Positions 54,768-64,000 of a DNA stretch of 64,000 bases are shown piece by piece (positions within the stretch are counted from its first letter, which is position 1; the number at the start of each line of letters is the position of its first letter). Below the pieces are notes generated by a model. It worked only from the letters and a program-made list of their open reading frames with translations, ran no database searches and had not been told where the DNA came from. Made by a program: the position numbers and the translations under genes. Source of the stretch: Areca catechu (Eukaryota; Streptophyta; Magnoliopsida; Arecales; Arecaceae); NCBI GenBank assembly GCA_021397845.1, contig CM038053.1:112567825-112631824 (forward strand), read 5' to 3'.

Positions 54768-56122
54768 ATTCTCCCAGGGTGGGAGGAACTCGACCCTGTC
54801 GAGTATGGATCAAGTTGGCTCTGGTATCTCTCCAAGAGGTCTGGGTCCAGCTCTTGTAACTCTTCTCGGGAGATCCAAGAGTCATCAGAATCTGGCCTTC
54901 TTAGCCAGCGAACCAGGTATCTTTGGTATCCTCGATTACGAGTAGAGATAACCTGATCATCCAGGATCTTTTCAATCTGCTCTTTCCTCACAGGCCAATT
55001 TGTTGGTGGACACACAGGATCAGGTTCACTCTCAAGAGCAAGATTAGGTTCAAAAGCCTCACTGGGAATCACAGCTGGCTCCCTATACTCTACTAGGTCT
55101 GTAATGTTGAAAGTGGAGCTAATGCCTAGTTCTGGAGGCAACTCGAGCACATAGGCATTGGATCCTACTCTCTTTACCACTCTAAATGGTCCAGCTCCCG
55201 TAGCATGTAACTTTCTAACGGTTCCAGGAGGAAACCATTCAGGCCTTAACCTAATCATTACATAGTCTCCTTCGTCAAAAGTTTTGACTCGCCTTTGAGA
55301 ATCAGCCAATTTCTTATAAGTTTCGTTACTTAAATTTATTTTGGCTTGAATTTCTTTATGCAAGTCTTTTATATGCTGTGCAAAAACTTCGGCAGACTCG
55401 GAGACCCGTGTGTGGACAGGTAAAAGAGCTAGGTCAAGAGGTGTGTGGGGTTTGTAACCATGCACAATTTCAAATGGACTTTTACCCGTAGACCTATTGA
55501 CCGAGTCATTATATGCAAATTCAGCTCTAGGTAAGTACGAATCCCAGTTCCTAATGTTTTCACCAACAAGACACCTTAGCAGATTGCCTAAACTACGGTT
55601 CACTACTTCGGTTTGGCCGTCAGTCTGGGGATGATAGGCAGTTGAAAACTTAAGTTTTGTCCCTAACTTATGCCAAAGGGTTTTCCAGAAATAGCTGGTG
55701 AACCGAACATCCCTATCTGAAACAATGGTCTTGGGTAGGCCATGGAGTCGAACTATCTCATTAAAGAACAGGGTGGCTACCTTAGATGCATCAAATGTTT
55801 GGGAACAAGGCAAGAAATGGGCCATCTTGGAAAATCGGTCCACTACAACATAGATAGAGTCATGCCTCCTCTGGGTCTTAGGCAAACCTAACACAAAGTC
55901 CATGCTCACATCTTGCCAAGGACGATCTGGGACAGGGAGTGGGGTATAAAGGCCGGTGTTCTGTTTTCGCTGTTTGGCAACAGTGCAGGTCCGACACCTA
56001 GCCACAATGTGTGCTACATCTCTTTTTAAGCTAGGCCAGAAAAAATGGTCTTCAATAGCCAGGGTGGTCTTATCTTTTCCGAAATGGCCAGCTAAACCTC
56101 CAGCATGAGTTTCCCAAATCAA
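54710..56122 (-). CDS. L integrase with GPY/F module and chromodomain (470 aa from first ATG)
   Basis: It catalyses integration of the cDNA in the nucleus. Residues 1-46 hold the end of the zinc-binding domain (HAGGLAGHFG...CRTC). The DDE core is complete: D75 (SMDFVLGL), D136 (VSDRDVRF) and E172 (HPQTDGQTE), with D-35-E spacing. GPY/F follows at about 305-330 (GAGPFRVVKRVGSNAYVLEL), and a chromodomain at about 385-435 (ILDDQVISTRNRGYQRYLVR, SDDSWISREELQ). The last residues are encoded in the 3' LTR (58-base overlap). The ATG is internal to the real polyprotein: homology extends upstream to about 56180 in this frame, so the true product is part of Gag-Pol. No residue loss is visible. Confidence 0.92.
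   Translation of the reverse strand: MIWETHAGGLAGHFGKDKTTLAIEDHFFWPSLKRDVAHIVARCRTCTVAKQRKQNTGLYTPLPVPDRPWQDVSMDFVLGLPKTQRRHDSIYVVVDRFSKMAHFLPCSQTFDASKVATLFFNEIVRLHGLPKTIVSDRDVRFTSYFWKTLWHKLGTKLKFSTAYHPQTDGQTEVVNRSLGNLLRCLVGENIRNWDSYLPRAEFAYNDSVNRSTGKSPFEIVHGYKPHTPLDLALLPVHTRVSESAEVFAQHIKDLHKEIQAKINLSNETYKKLADSQRRVKTFDEGDYVMIRLRPEWFPPGTVRKLHATGAGPFRVVKRVGSNAYVLELPPELGISSTFNITDLVEYREPAVIPSEAFEPNLALESEPDPVCPPTNWPVRKEQIEKILDDQVISTRNRGYQRYLVRWLRRPDSDDSWISREELQELDPDLLERYQSQLDPYSTGSSSSHPGRIGAGTRLRRRLQSSIWISD
54788..54804 (-). promoter_or_regulatory. PPT-proximal hairpin of L
   Basis: ACTCGAC-AGG-GTCGAGT in element orientation, perfect stem, 20 bp from the LTR. Confidence 0.65.
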
Positions 56123-56181
56123 GAATTCCCTAAGAGAGGTTCTATGGATGCAAAGCCTATTCTTAAAGAACAGAAAGCCAT

Positions 56182-59100
56182 CTAAAGGGAATAATCCTTA
56201 TGTTCACTAGATGGTCCTTGAGTTAGATCCTGGTATACAGTCTTGAAATCCGGACACGACTCATATTCTTCTTTGATTTGCTCAAACCCTATGACTTCAG
56301 CCCTAACGAAATTAAATAACAAAGATCGACGACTAAGGGCATCAGCTACCTTATTTTCAGACCCAGCCTTATGCTTCAAAACAAAAGTATAGGACTGGAT
56401 ATACTCTACCCACTTAGCTTGCCTAGGGTTAAGCTTCTTCTGAGAATTCAAGAATCTAAGAGCCTCATGGTCCAAAAACAGCACAAATTCTTGCGGTAGT
56501 AAATAATGTCTCCAGTAACGCAAAGCTTGCACTACCGCATAAAATTCCTTATCATAGGTAGAATACCTAAGCTTAGCATCATTAAGTTTTTCACTAAAGA
56601 ATGCTACGGGATGGTTCTCTTGGCTTAGGACTCCACCTATACCTACTCCTGAAGCATCGCAGGCAACCTCAAATACCTTTGAAAAGTCCGGTAGTCTCAA
56701 AATGGGTGCCTGGGTCATCCTATCCTTAACATCTAGGAAGGCTTTATGGGCTGCTTTGGTCCACTGAAATTCTCCATTCCTGATGCAGTCTGTGATAGGA
56801 GCAACTACGGTACTAAACCCCTTGATGAATCGCCTATAGAAGGTAGCCAAGCCATGGAAACTTCTGACTTCATACATACTGGTCGGCTCTGGCCATTCTA
56901 CTATGGACCTAATCTTTTCAGGGTCGGCAGCCACGCCATCAGGGGTTACAACAAATCCAAGGAAGATAATTCTACTGATCATAAATTCACACTTTTTGAG
57001 ATTACCGTAGAGACTATCATTTCTCAAAACTTGACAGACTTGTCTAAGGTGGCCTAGGTGATCTGCAGGGGTCTTACTATAGATCAGGATGTCATCAAAA
57101 TAGACCACTACAAACTTCCCTTTGAAAGCTCTAAGTACCTGGGTCATAATCCTCATGAAGGTACTAGGGGCATTGGACAACCCAAAAGGCATAACAACCC
57201 ATTCATAGAGACCATCCTTAGTTTTGAAGGCTATTTTCCACTCATCCCCTAGTCTAATCCTAACCTGATGATAGCCGCTCTTGAGATCAATTTTAGAAAA
57301 AACCATCGCACCGGCCATCATATCAAGCATGTCATCTAGTCTAGGGATGGGGAACCTATACTTAATTGTGATTTTATTGATGGCACGACTGTCAACACAC
57401 ATCCTCCACGTGCCATCCTTCTTCGGGGTTAGAAGTGCAGGGACTGCACAAGGGCTAAGACTCTCTCTAATGAACCCCTTCCTCAACAATTCACCAACCT
57501 GTTTTTGCAGTTCTTTATGCTCCGATGGATTCATCCTATAATGGGGCAAGTTGGGTAAAGTAGCTCCTGGGACTAAATCTATGGAATGCTGAATATCCCT
57601 AAGAGGTGGAAGGTGGGCTGGCAGATCCTCGGGAAAAACATCCTCAAATTCTTCTAATAAAGGCTTAACTTCCTGAGGAGGCTCTGAGGATGTAGGAGTC
57701 CTAAGTTCCTTAGCAATCAACATCCAAATGGGTGAACCACTATGAATCTCTTGTTCTAGATCCTTGGCACTAATTACGTTCACTCCAGTCTTCATTTCTC
57801 TGACCTTGCTAGTTCCTTTAGCTACCTTGTCCTTAGGAGGGACTGAATGGATTGTGATTTTCTTCCCATTGAAACTAAAGACACAGGTGTTGGATTTTCC
57901 TAAGAGGGTGGCATCATGATCATACAACCAAGGTCTTCCAAGAATTATACTGCTCACCCCCATGGGCAAGACATCACACCAAATCTTTTCTTGATAGGAT
58001 TGCATTTGGATTTGGACTTGACATCTAGACTGGATGGGTATAGAGGTAGAGTCTACCCAAGAAACCTTATAGGGGTTGGGGTGGGGAACTGGGGTTAAGC
58101 CTAACATTTTGACAGTGCTAGTAGAAATGGCATTCACACAGCTCCCACTATCTATGATGATTTTACAAACCTTATCCCCTAGTTTAAGGAAAGTCTGTAG
58201 GATGTTGGTCCTACGCCAATCTTCCTGAACTTTAGTCTGGGACAGGATGCATCTTACAACCCCTAAGTGGTCAGATTCAGTGGATTCTTCCTCTCCCTCA
58301 TACTCATCAACCAAATTCATTCTGGCCTCATAAACTTCTTCTTCAAACTCCTCATTAGGCTCGGAATTCTCTTCTCCTCCCTCTTCTATATACAGGGATC
58401 TACGAGGGCACTGGCTAGAGACATGACCTACCTTATGACACTTAAAACAAGCTATGGCTGTGCACTGAGTGGAGATATGACCGGGCTTCTGACACTTAAA
58501 ACAGACGATACTAGGGGTTCTCTGGGTGTCAGGTGCCATACCTTTGTCCATGGGCCTAGGGGTGGGGATACCCTGATTAGGCTTACTAGGGGTAACCTGG
58601 CTAGGTCCATTTCTTGGGATTGGGGCACTAATCCTAGATGGCATGGGTCCTCTCTGAAACTTCTCAGTGTTCAGTGCAATCTGATAGGCTTGGTCTAGGT
58701 CAGTAACCTCTCTCAGAAACAATTCTCTCTTAATATCTTCCCTAAGCCCAGCCCTAAATCTAGACAAAGTGACTTCATGGGCTTCACTCACATCACATCT
58801 CATCAGGTATTCATCAAAGGTGGTTATGTAATCTGAAACAGATCGGTTCCCTTGTTTCAAAGTCTGCCTTTGGTCTAACAGATTCTGCTGGTATGAAATG
58901 GGTAGGTACTTGTCTCTAAGTTTCTCTTTCATACCCTGCCAAGTGGTTATGGGCTCTACATTTCGTCTTCTAGTGGTCAGCTCAATGTTCCCCCAGTATA
59001 ACCTAGCTTGACGTATTAATTTCATTTTGGCAAACTTGAATTTCCTCTCCTCAGACATGGCATACCACTCAAAGTACTGGTCCATCTCACCCTCCCAATC

Positions 59101-59466
59101 AGAATACACCTTAGGATTTAGGCTACCATCAAAAGTGGGTGCATCTATCTTGATGTTCCGAATGAACCTATCATCTCTATCCTCAGGTTCTGGGTCAAGT
59201 CTCCTATGATTAGGTTCAGGATCTCGGTATAAAGGTCTTCTAGGCTCTTGGTGTGGGTGAGGTTGAGGCACATTAAAATCTGGGTCAGGAGTCCAATTCC
59301 GATGCCTAGGTTCCTCAAGTACTTGGACTCGATCCCTAAGCTGGGCAAAATTCTCATTCATATCCTGACTTAATTTGTTCATACTCTCAGTAAGAGCTTT
59401 AACCATGGCCTCTAAATCAGGTTGGGCTTGACCAGGTTGGTAGGGTACTCCATTCCGGGTAGACAT
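56182..59466 (-). CDS. L Gag-protease-RT-RNase H polyprotein (1094 aa, before frameshift)
   Basis: It starts MSTRNGVPYQPGQAQ. Capsid domain at about 105-270 (VYSDWEGEMDQYFEWY, RQARLYWGN, LSRFRAGLREDIKREL). Two zinc knuckles at about 323-354 (CFKCQKPGHISTQC, CFKCHKVGHVSSQC). Protease IIDSGSCVNAIS near 440. RT from about 650, with TWRMCVDSRAINKITIKYRF, MPFGLSNAPSTFMR and YFDDILIYS near 790. RNase H from about 930 (VACDASGVGIGGVLS) to ENKVADALSRRS near 1050. All catalytic motifs are intact. The frame ends early at a TAG (56182-56184) where the next frame continues the same linker, so a single-base loss is likely. The open frame extends five codons upstream of the ATG, but 59466 matches the start in D1 and J. 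Confidence 0.93.
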   Translation of the reverse strand: MSTRNGVPYQPGQAQPDLEAMVKALTESMNKLSQDMNENFAQLRDRVQVLEEPRHRNWTPDPDFNVPQPHPHQEPRRPLYRDPEPNHRRLDPEPEDRDDRFIRNIKIDAPTFDGSLNPKVYSDWEGEMDQYFEWYAMSEERKFKFAKMKLIRQARLYWGNIELTTRRRNVEPITTWQGMKEKLRDKYLPISYQQNLLDQRQTLKQGNRSVSDYITTFDEYLMRCDVSEAHEVTLSRFRAGLREDIKRELFLREVTDLDQAYQIALNTEKFQRGPMPSRISAPIPRNGPSQVTPSKPNQGIPTPRPMDKGMAPDTQRTPSIVCFKCQKPGHISTQCTAIACFKCHKVGHVSSQCPRRSLYIEEGGEENSEPNEEFEEEVYEARMNLVDEYEGEEESTESDHLGVVRCILSQTKVQEDWRRTNILQTFLKLGDKVCKIIIDSGSCVNAISTSTVKMLGLTPVPHPNPYKVSWVDSTSIPIQSRCQVQIQMQSYQEKIWCDVLPMGVSSIILGRPWLYDHDATLLGKSNTCVFSFNGKKITIHSVPPKDKVAKGTSKVREMKTGVNVISAKDLEQEIHSGSPIWMLIAKELRTPTSSEPPQEVKPLLEEFEDVFPEDLPAHLPPLRDIQHSIDLVPGATLPNLPHYRMNPSEHKELQKQVGELLRKGFIRESLSPCAVPALLTPKKDGTWRMCVDSRAINKITIKYRFPIPRLDDMLDMMAGAMVFSKIDLKSGYHQVRIRLGDEWKIAFKTKDGLYEWVVMPFGLSNAPSTFMRIMTQVLRAFKGKFVVVYFDDILIYSKTPADHLGHLRQVCQVLRNDSLYGNLKKCEFMISRIIFLGFVVTPDGVAADPEKIRSIVEWPEPTSMYEVRSFHGLATFYRRFIKGFSTVVAPITDCIRNGEFQWTKAAHKAFLDVKDRMTQAPILRLPDFSKVFEVACDASGVGIGGVLSQENHPVAFFSEKLNDAKLRYSTYDKEFYAVVQALRYWRHYLLPQEFVLFLDHEALRFLNSQKKLNPRQAKWVEYIQSYTFVLKHKAGSENKVADALSRRSLLFNFVRAEVIGFEQIKEEYESCPDFKTVYQDLTQGPSSEHKDYSL

Positions 59467-59481
59467 GATGCAATCAGGCAC

Positions 59482-60346
59482 ACAAAATGAGACTCAACTG
59501 ACGACTACGGGCTAACTAGACCTAGAGCCCAAACTAGGTGCCCAATCAGAGTGGCAAGCTAGCCTGTAGTAACTCAGGACTCAGCCAGGCAGGTGTAAGG
59601 GGAGTGTTAGGTCCCTGAATGCCAATCCTAGACACCAATCAGAGATTGGCCAGGTAGGCGGACCAGCACACAAGCCCTTCGGGATGGAATCCCTGAACCA
59701 CCATTCTAGACACTGAGTACAAAGCACACACAGAGTAACTAGACAAACTGACTCAACACTAGCCTTGACCCGACTTGTTGATGTCCCTAGCCCACTAGGG
59801 CAAATTAGGTCTAATCAATTTTAGATTAAAGGCTTAGGTTTGAATGAGGGGTGGTGGTTTTGGGCTAAGGAGAGGTTATCAACTCCTCCCCTTATCTTAG
59901 ATACTCAAATGCCCTTAAGTTGAATTAAGAGATGAACACTCAAAATAAATGGATTGCAGAACACAAAAATAGAGTTGCAGTAATTTAATTCTCAGAAATC
60001 GCACGGAAACCAATAAATCGTGAGAAAATTATGAAAATTAGTTTCAACTATAATGGTTTCAGCAAAGCAAAAATCACTGAATTTGGAGTTACTTGCAGTG
60101 AGAAATAATTCCTTCAACAGGGTAATTACAGGCTGAAAACAGAGCACTTCCCCGTTTACAATTTCTGCTACGAAGTTGTAACCCAACGGATCCCCTACAC
60201 GCCCTAGGAACACCCCGTGGAATGGGAAGAGGAGGTTTGCACCTCGCTTCGTTCCTAGGACCGGACGTCCTGGGGAGTCTACTTCGAGCAGACAAAGTAA
60301 AAAGAGAGGGACTCAAACAGGAAATCAAACAGAAACCCTAGACAGG
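59482..60346 (-). other. L leader, non-coding
   Basis: Conserved block one lies at about 59770-59925 and block two at about 59577-59676, with the hairpin CCAATC-TCT-GATTGG at 59635-59649. It closely matches the J leader. Confidence 0.65.
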
Positions 60347-60358
60347 GCTCTGATACCA
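60347..60358 (-). promoter_or_regulatory. Primer binding site of L (initiator Met tRNA)
   Basis: GCTCTGATACCA on the plus strand, four bases from the 5' LTR. Confidence 0.93.
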
Positions 60359-60362
60359 AAAA

Positions 60363-61962
60363 TGATGCAGAACAAAGAACAAAGAAGCGTATGCGGAAGC
60401 AAAATTAAGATTAATTTTTTTTTTTTTTTTTATATATTTTAGAAATTGGCTTCGACTCAAAGTAAAGCTAAACTACGTTGAAGGAAACTAGGTAAGGATT
60501 GAAAGCACAGTTTAGAAGCAACTAAATTATCAGAGTAGTTCAGAAGTAATGGATCGCTGGGGGTTGAGAAACTTCCAGACCTAGGATTTCGCTCTGAACT
60601 TTCAACAGAACAGAAATAGAGAGAAGAGATGGTTTACTAACCAGACTTGTGATCTTCTCAGGGTTTGGTGGAAGAACTCTCTCGAGCAGATTGTGGGATC
60701 CTCGGAGTCGGCTATCTTCGCAATGGATCCTCTAATACTGGTTTCGTGGTTTGGTCGGCTTCTTCTGGACTCAGGATCTGGGAGAGAAGAGGAACAAAAG
60801 ATGGAATTCAGAAACTCAAGAAGAGATCTTACCAGGCTGAAGAACTTGAAAGCCGAGGCTACTGAGATCAGGATTCTCTTGGAGGCCGATCTGACTTCCT
60901 CTTAGAGTTGCTGCAGACCTGAAGTATCTGGACCGGAGTTGGATGCTGGTGGCCGGCCAGGGCTTGGAGAGGGTGGCCGTGAGAAGTAGAACAGTCTAGG
61001 GCTTGGTGGAAAGAGAAGGGTGATTGTGGCTAGGGTTTGGGAATTGAGTGGCTAACCTAGGGTTTAGGGTTTTGGAGATCTCTCACCTCCTCAAGGTTCC
61101 ATGGGAACCTGGATTTACTCCCTCACGGAGCTCAACACCTGGAAGCAAGTGCGAACAAGAGAAAACACAAGTTTTCTCAAGAAAAATTTCTTTCATTCAT
61201 CTGATTCATTTCAACTTACAAGAGGGGTTTAATTTATAATGCTTTACAAGGGAGAAGGGTTTCATATTTTCCCATGTGGGACTAAAGGAGGGGATCTCCA
61301 AATTAGGGCAAATCCCTTACATATGGTAGGCCAAAATACCAAAAATTAGGATTTGGGTTATAAATGGCAGGTAGATGGCGCCACCTTGCTTGGATTTTTC
61401 AAGAAAAATTTTCTTCCTTCCCTGGATGAACTCTTTTGGACTCCTCCTTTTCTTCCTCCCTAAGTCAAGGCCCTTCCCATCTTTGTTTTAGGTTTTTTTG
61501 GCAGGTAATGGGCGCCCCTTAATATGCTCTTCCAAGAGAAATTTCTTCCCTTCTTTGCTTTGATTTTCTTGGGAAAGTCTTGGCCGCCCCCTTGATTGGT
61601 GGTCTCTTGGTGGACTTCTCCTTATCTGGCACTTGAGAGAAGGAGGTTTCCATCTGTGGAGTGGGGACCAAAAGCTGCTGGATGTGGATATGGCGCCCCC
61701 TGGACTGGGAGTGTGGCTGGGAGTGTGGTGTCCACTTGCCTGGTCTTGGAAGAAAGTGTAACATCCCATTTTGAAACCCTAGTCCACTATTGAGTCAACA
61801 TGACTCAACAAAATAAAATGCAAGTAATGTAGACTCAAGCTAAATTAAGTTGATCTAGTCAACTCTTATTAAAAACCAAAAAAACCCTAATTCTTCGGGC
61901 AAGGTTAATCAGAGATCCAGATGGAGCTCTGAAGTCTTCTTCTGAGTCTGGTGCCCGCACCA
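60363..61962 (-). repeat. Element L 5' LTR
   Basis: 1600 bp, matching 53168-54767. Only one primer-site junction is present, unlike J. Confidence 0.95.
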
Positions 61963-61967
61963 GAAAT

Positions 61968-62765
61968 GAAGTGGTAAGTTAGGATCATACTGATTTACTA
62001 AAGGGATGGAGGTACGTAACTTCACATCCTAAAGATTTAATTATTGGTGATCCTTCTCATGGTGTTAGTACTAGGTCTGCACATAGAGATGCACATGACT
62101 ACCTAGCCTTTGTCTCATAAATTGAACTACATAGTTTAGAAGAAGCTGAAACTGATCATAACTAGATGATGGCCATGCATGATGAATTAAACCAGTTTGA
62201 AAGAAACAATGTTTGGACACTAGTTAGTAGACCTACAGACCACCCAATCATAGGAATCAAATGGGTCTATAGGAACAAACTAGTTGAGAATGGTAAAGTT
62301 ATAAGAATAAAGCTAGCAAGGTTGGTAGCTAAATGGTACAATCAAGAAGAGGGCATTGATTTTGATGAAACATATGCTCCTGTAGTAAGACTTGAGGCCA
62401 TTAGATTACTTCTTGTATTTGCTTGCTACATGAACTTTAAACTCTTTCAAATAGATGTCAAAAGTGCTTTTCTAAATGGATTTTTTTCTAAACAAGTTTT
62501 TGTAGAACAGCTACCAAGTTTTGAAAATCATGCTTTTCCAAATCATGTGTTTAAATTGAACAAAGCTTTATATGGTTTGAAACAAGCACCTAAGGCCTGG
62601 TATGATAGACTAAACAATTTTTACTTGAAAATGATTTCAAAAGAGGAAATAATGACAAAATTCTTTTTATTAAAAATAAAGAGAATGATATGCTAGTTGT
62701 ATAAATTTATGTTGATGATATTATATTTGGTGCAACTAATAAAATTTTTTGTGGAGAATTTGCTG
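61968..62765 (+). pseudogene. G reverse transcriptase, first part, broken
   Basis: After L the copia polyprotein resumes. The frame 62166-62696 reads MHDELNQFERNNVWTLV, IKWVYRNKL, DFDETYAPVVRLEAIRLLL, FKLFQIDVKSAFLNG and YGLKQAPKAWYDRL, the typical copia RT blocks. The catalytic IYVDDIIFGATN lies at about 62704-62740 but in a shifted frame. Several stops lie between 61980 and 62166. Confidence 0.9.
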
Positions 62766-63600
62766 AGTTGATGCAGAGTGAGTTCAATGAGTCTTATGGG
62801 TGAACTCAACTACTTCCTTGGATTACAAGTCAAACAAATGATGGAAGGAATCTTTATAAGCCAAGACAAGTACATCAAAGAGATAATCAAGAAATTTGGC
62901 ATGGAAACAAGCAACGATGCTAGCACACCCATTAGCCCTACCTGCAGACTAGACAAAGATGAAAATGGATCCAATGTTGACCAAAAGCTATACAGAGGTA
63001 TGATCGGATCCCTATTATATTTGATAACCAGTAGACCTGACATTTTGTATAGTGTATGTGTATGTTTTAGATTTCAATGTAATCTTAAAAAAATGCATAT
63101 GCTTGCTGTTAAAAGAATCATCAAATATCTGAAAGGTATAAGCAATTTAGGTCTTTAGTATTCTAAAGAATCATCTTTTAATTTAATTAGTTTTTCTGAT
63201 GCTGACTATGCTGGTTGCAAAATTGATAGAAAGAGCACTAGTGGTACAAACCAATTTCTAGGGTTGAATTTAATTTCATGGCACTGTAAGAAGCAAAACT
63301 CCATAGCATTGTCCACTGCTGAGGTAGAATACGTTGCTACTGGTAGTTGTTATGCTCATGTGTTATGGATTAAACAACAACTAGAAGACTTTGGTGTTAC
63401 ACAATTCAAAATTCCAATCAAATGTGATAACACAAGTGCTATTAATTTGACTAAAAATCCTGTCCAGCATTCAAGAACTAAGCATATTGAAATTAGGTAC
63501 CATTTCATAAGAGATCATGTATTGAACAAGATATAATACTTGAATTCGTGCCAACTGAAAACCAACTTGCTAATATTTTTACTAAACATTTAAATTTTTA
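62766..63600 (+). pseudogene. G RT end and RNase H, broken
   Basis: MSLMGELNYFLGLQVKQ, DKYIKEIIKKFGME, YRGMIGSLLYLITSRPDI and AVKRIIKYLKG are the C-terminal RT blocks. RNase H follows with SFSDADYAGCKIDRKSTS, LISWHCKKQNSIALSTAEVE (Glu of the active site), IKCDNTSAINLTKNPVQHSR and KHIEIRYHFIRDHV. At least two stops lie at 63156 and 63534. Confidence 0.9.
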
Positions 63601-63951
63601 TATATTTGCAATGATTAGATGTGAACTAGGGTTATGTGACCCACTCTAGGTATATCCCTATAAACTTAATGAAAAATTATCTAGGTAGCCTCCTTATTCC
63701 AATTTTTTTTGTGTTAAAAAGACCTTGATCGAAGCCCAAAAATCACTTTTGCACTCCCTCTACTCGAGCCAACTCGAGCAGATGGCCTATTGGTCAAGCC
63801 GGTTTGGATGTCGAGCCATCTCCTTTTAGTTCAAGCAGTAGGGTTTTTCATTCTAGTTTCTATCTTTAACACTACACTCCTTCCCTCCAAGAAACATTTC
63901 CAAAAGCTTCTCCTTTCCAAAAACTGCTTCGAAAATTAGTGTTTTTGTGCA
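63601..63951 (+). other. G spacer between pol and downstream ORF
   Basis: About 350 bases without an ORF. Two motifs like those of the LTR array (CTCGAGCCAACTCGAG near 63764) are present. Confidence 0.5.
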
Positions 63952-64000
63952 ATGGCTCCAAAGAGGGTAGTTGGGAAGAAATCACGATGGGAAACTGAAG
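63952..64000 (+). CDS. Start of a possible envelope-like ORF of G (truncated by window)
   Basis: ATG followed by 16 open codons starting MAPKRVVGKKSR, after the pol spacer. In the SIRE/Maximus lineage of Sireviruses a long ORF with a basic start lies in this position and is called envelope-like. Only the start is visible, so both identity and integrity are uncertain. Confidence 0.4.
   Translation, partial: MAPKRVVGKKSRWETE

Larger units (their letters stand above)
53168..61962 (-). mobile_element. Element L: nearly complete autonomous Ty3/gypsy chromovirus
   Basis: It lies on the minus strand, flanked by GAAAT (53163-53167 and 61963-61967). Both LTRs are exactly 1600 bp. Internal order: primer binding site, leader, Gag-protease-RT-RNase H (one frame, 1094 aa from ATG), then integrase with chromodomain (470 aa open from its first ATG) in another frame after one apparent frameshift. 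It belongs to the same family as D1 and J by LTR ends, leader and Gag start. It is the best helper candidate type in the window, though this copy is broken. Confidence 0.95.
48096..64000 (+). mobile_element. Element G: Sirevirus-like Ty1/copia element, split by L and running off the window
   Basis: The LTR starts TGTTGACCTCATAAGTGATT, typical of Sirevirus LTRs. The order gag, protease, integrase, RT, RNase H is the copia order. An ATG-initiated frame after pol fits the envelope-like ORF of the SIRE/Maximus lineage. The coding parts carry many stops. L is inserted between integrase and RT. The 3' LTR lies beyond the window, so G would exceed 16 kb including L. Confidence 0.88.

Noticed and set aside
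56122..56184. Programmed frameshift between RNase H and integrase of L
   Set aside because: The position is unusual for gypsy elements, C2 shows no such break there, and no clear slippery site is seen; a single-base loss is simpler.
57916..58698. Plus-strand ORFs across L (also 56746-57541 and 59027-59209)
   Set aside because: They are antisense to the intact Gag-Pol frame and show no conserved domain.

Overview
The window is a piece of plant nuclear genome made almost entirely of nested LTR retrotransposons. I found no complete host gene, rRNA, tRNA gene or CRISPR array. The evidence for a plant is the recurring initiator-Met tRNA primer binding site TGGTATCAGAGC, the Ty3/gypsy chromoviruses whose integrase ends in a chromodomain, a Ty1/copia Sirevirus-like element, and a captured piece of a plant-type casein-kinase-1-like (MLK/HD16) gene. 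The species cannot be named from the sequence, but such dense nesting suggests a large angiosperm genome.

Layout. 1-5949: element A, an old degenerate non-autonomous gypsy element whose 5' LTR is cut by the window edge. 5950-9212: unclassified repeat F1, carrying E1 (7222-9179, target-site duplication CTATC), an LTR-type insertion holding a spliced MLK/HD16 kinase fragment. 9213-25645: a tandem gypsy array (truncated C1, shared LTR, C2, LTR). C1 is split by element B (9574-15404, duplication GAAAA). 25646-45827: an unclassified repeat M with a 104-bp tandem array. It is split by the small non-autonomous element H (duplication GGCTA), which in turn holds D1 (minus strand, ACATC), J (plus strand, AAGCC) and a solo LTR K (ACACC). 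45828-48095: E2 and F2. 48096-window end: Sirevirus-like copia element G, split by L (53168-61962, minus strand, duplication GAAAT), the most complete gypsy element here.

How they work together. L carries nearly everything needed for transposition: Gag with two zinc knuckles, protease, reverse transcriptase, RNase H, integrase and chromodomain, broken by one apparent frameshift. D1 and J share L's LTR ends, leader, primer site and Gag N-terminus, so L-type elements are plausible mobilisers of D1 and J. A, B, D1 and J lack capsid, protease, RT, RNase H and most of integrase. In place of the pol core they carry a long open reading frame I do not recognise. It is recognisable in two diverged lineages and joins at its C-terminus to a remnant of the integrase core. 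Two small hairpins are also kept: one in the 5' leader (CCAATC-NNN-GATTGG) and one about 20 bp upstream of the 3' LTR (ACTCGAC-NNN-GTCGAGT). The second is kept even in H, which has no pol. These look like cis-acting signals.

Most notable points: the replacement ORF, the kinase capture in E1, the LTR of J that has absorbed three extra copies of the LTR-end/primer-site junction, the two hairpins, and a ten-copy array of GCCGAC (DRE/CRT core) in the Sirevirus LTR.
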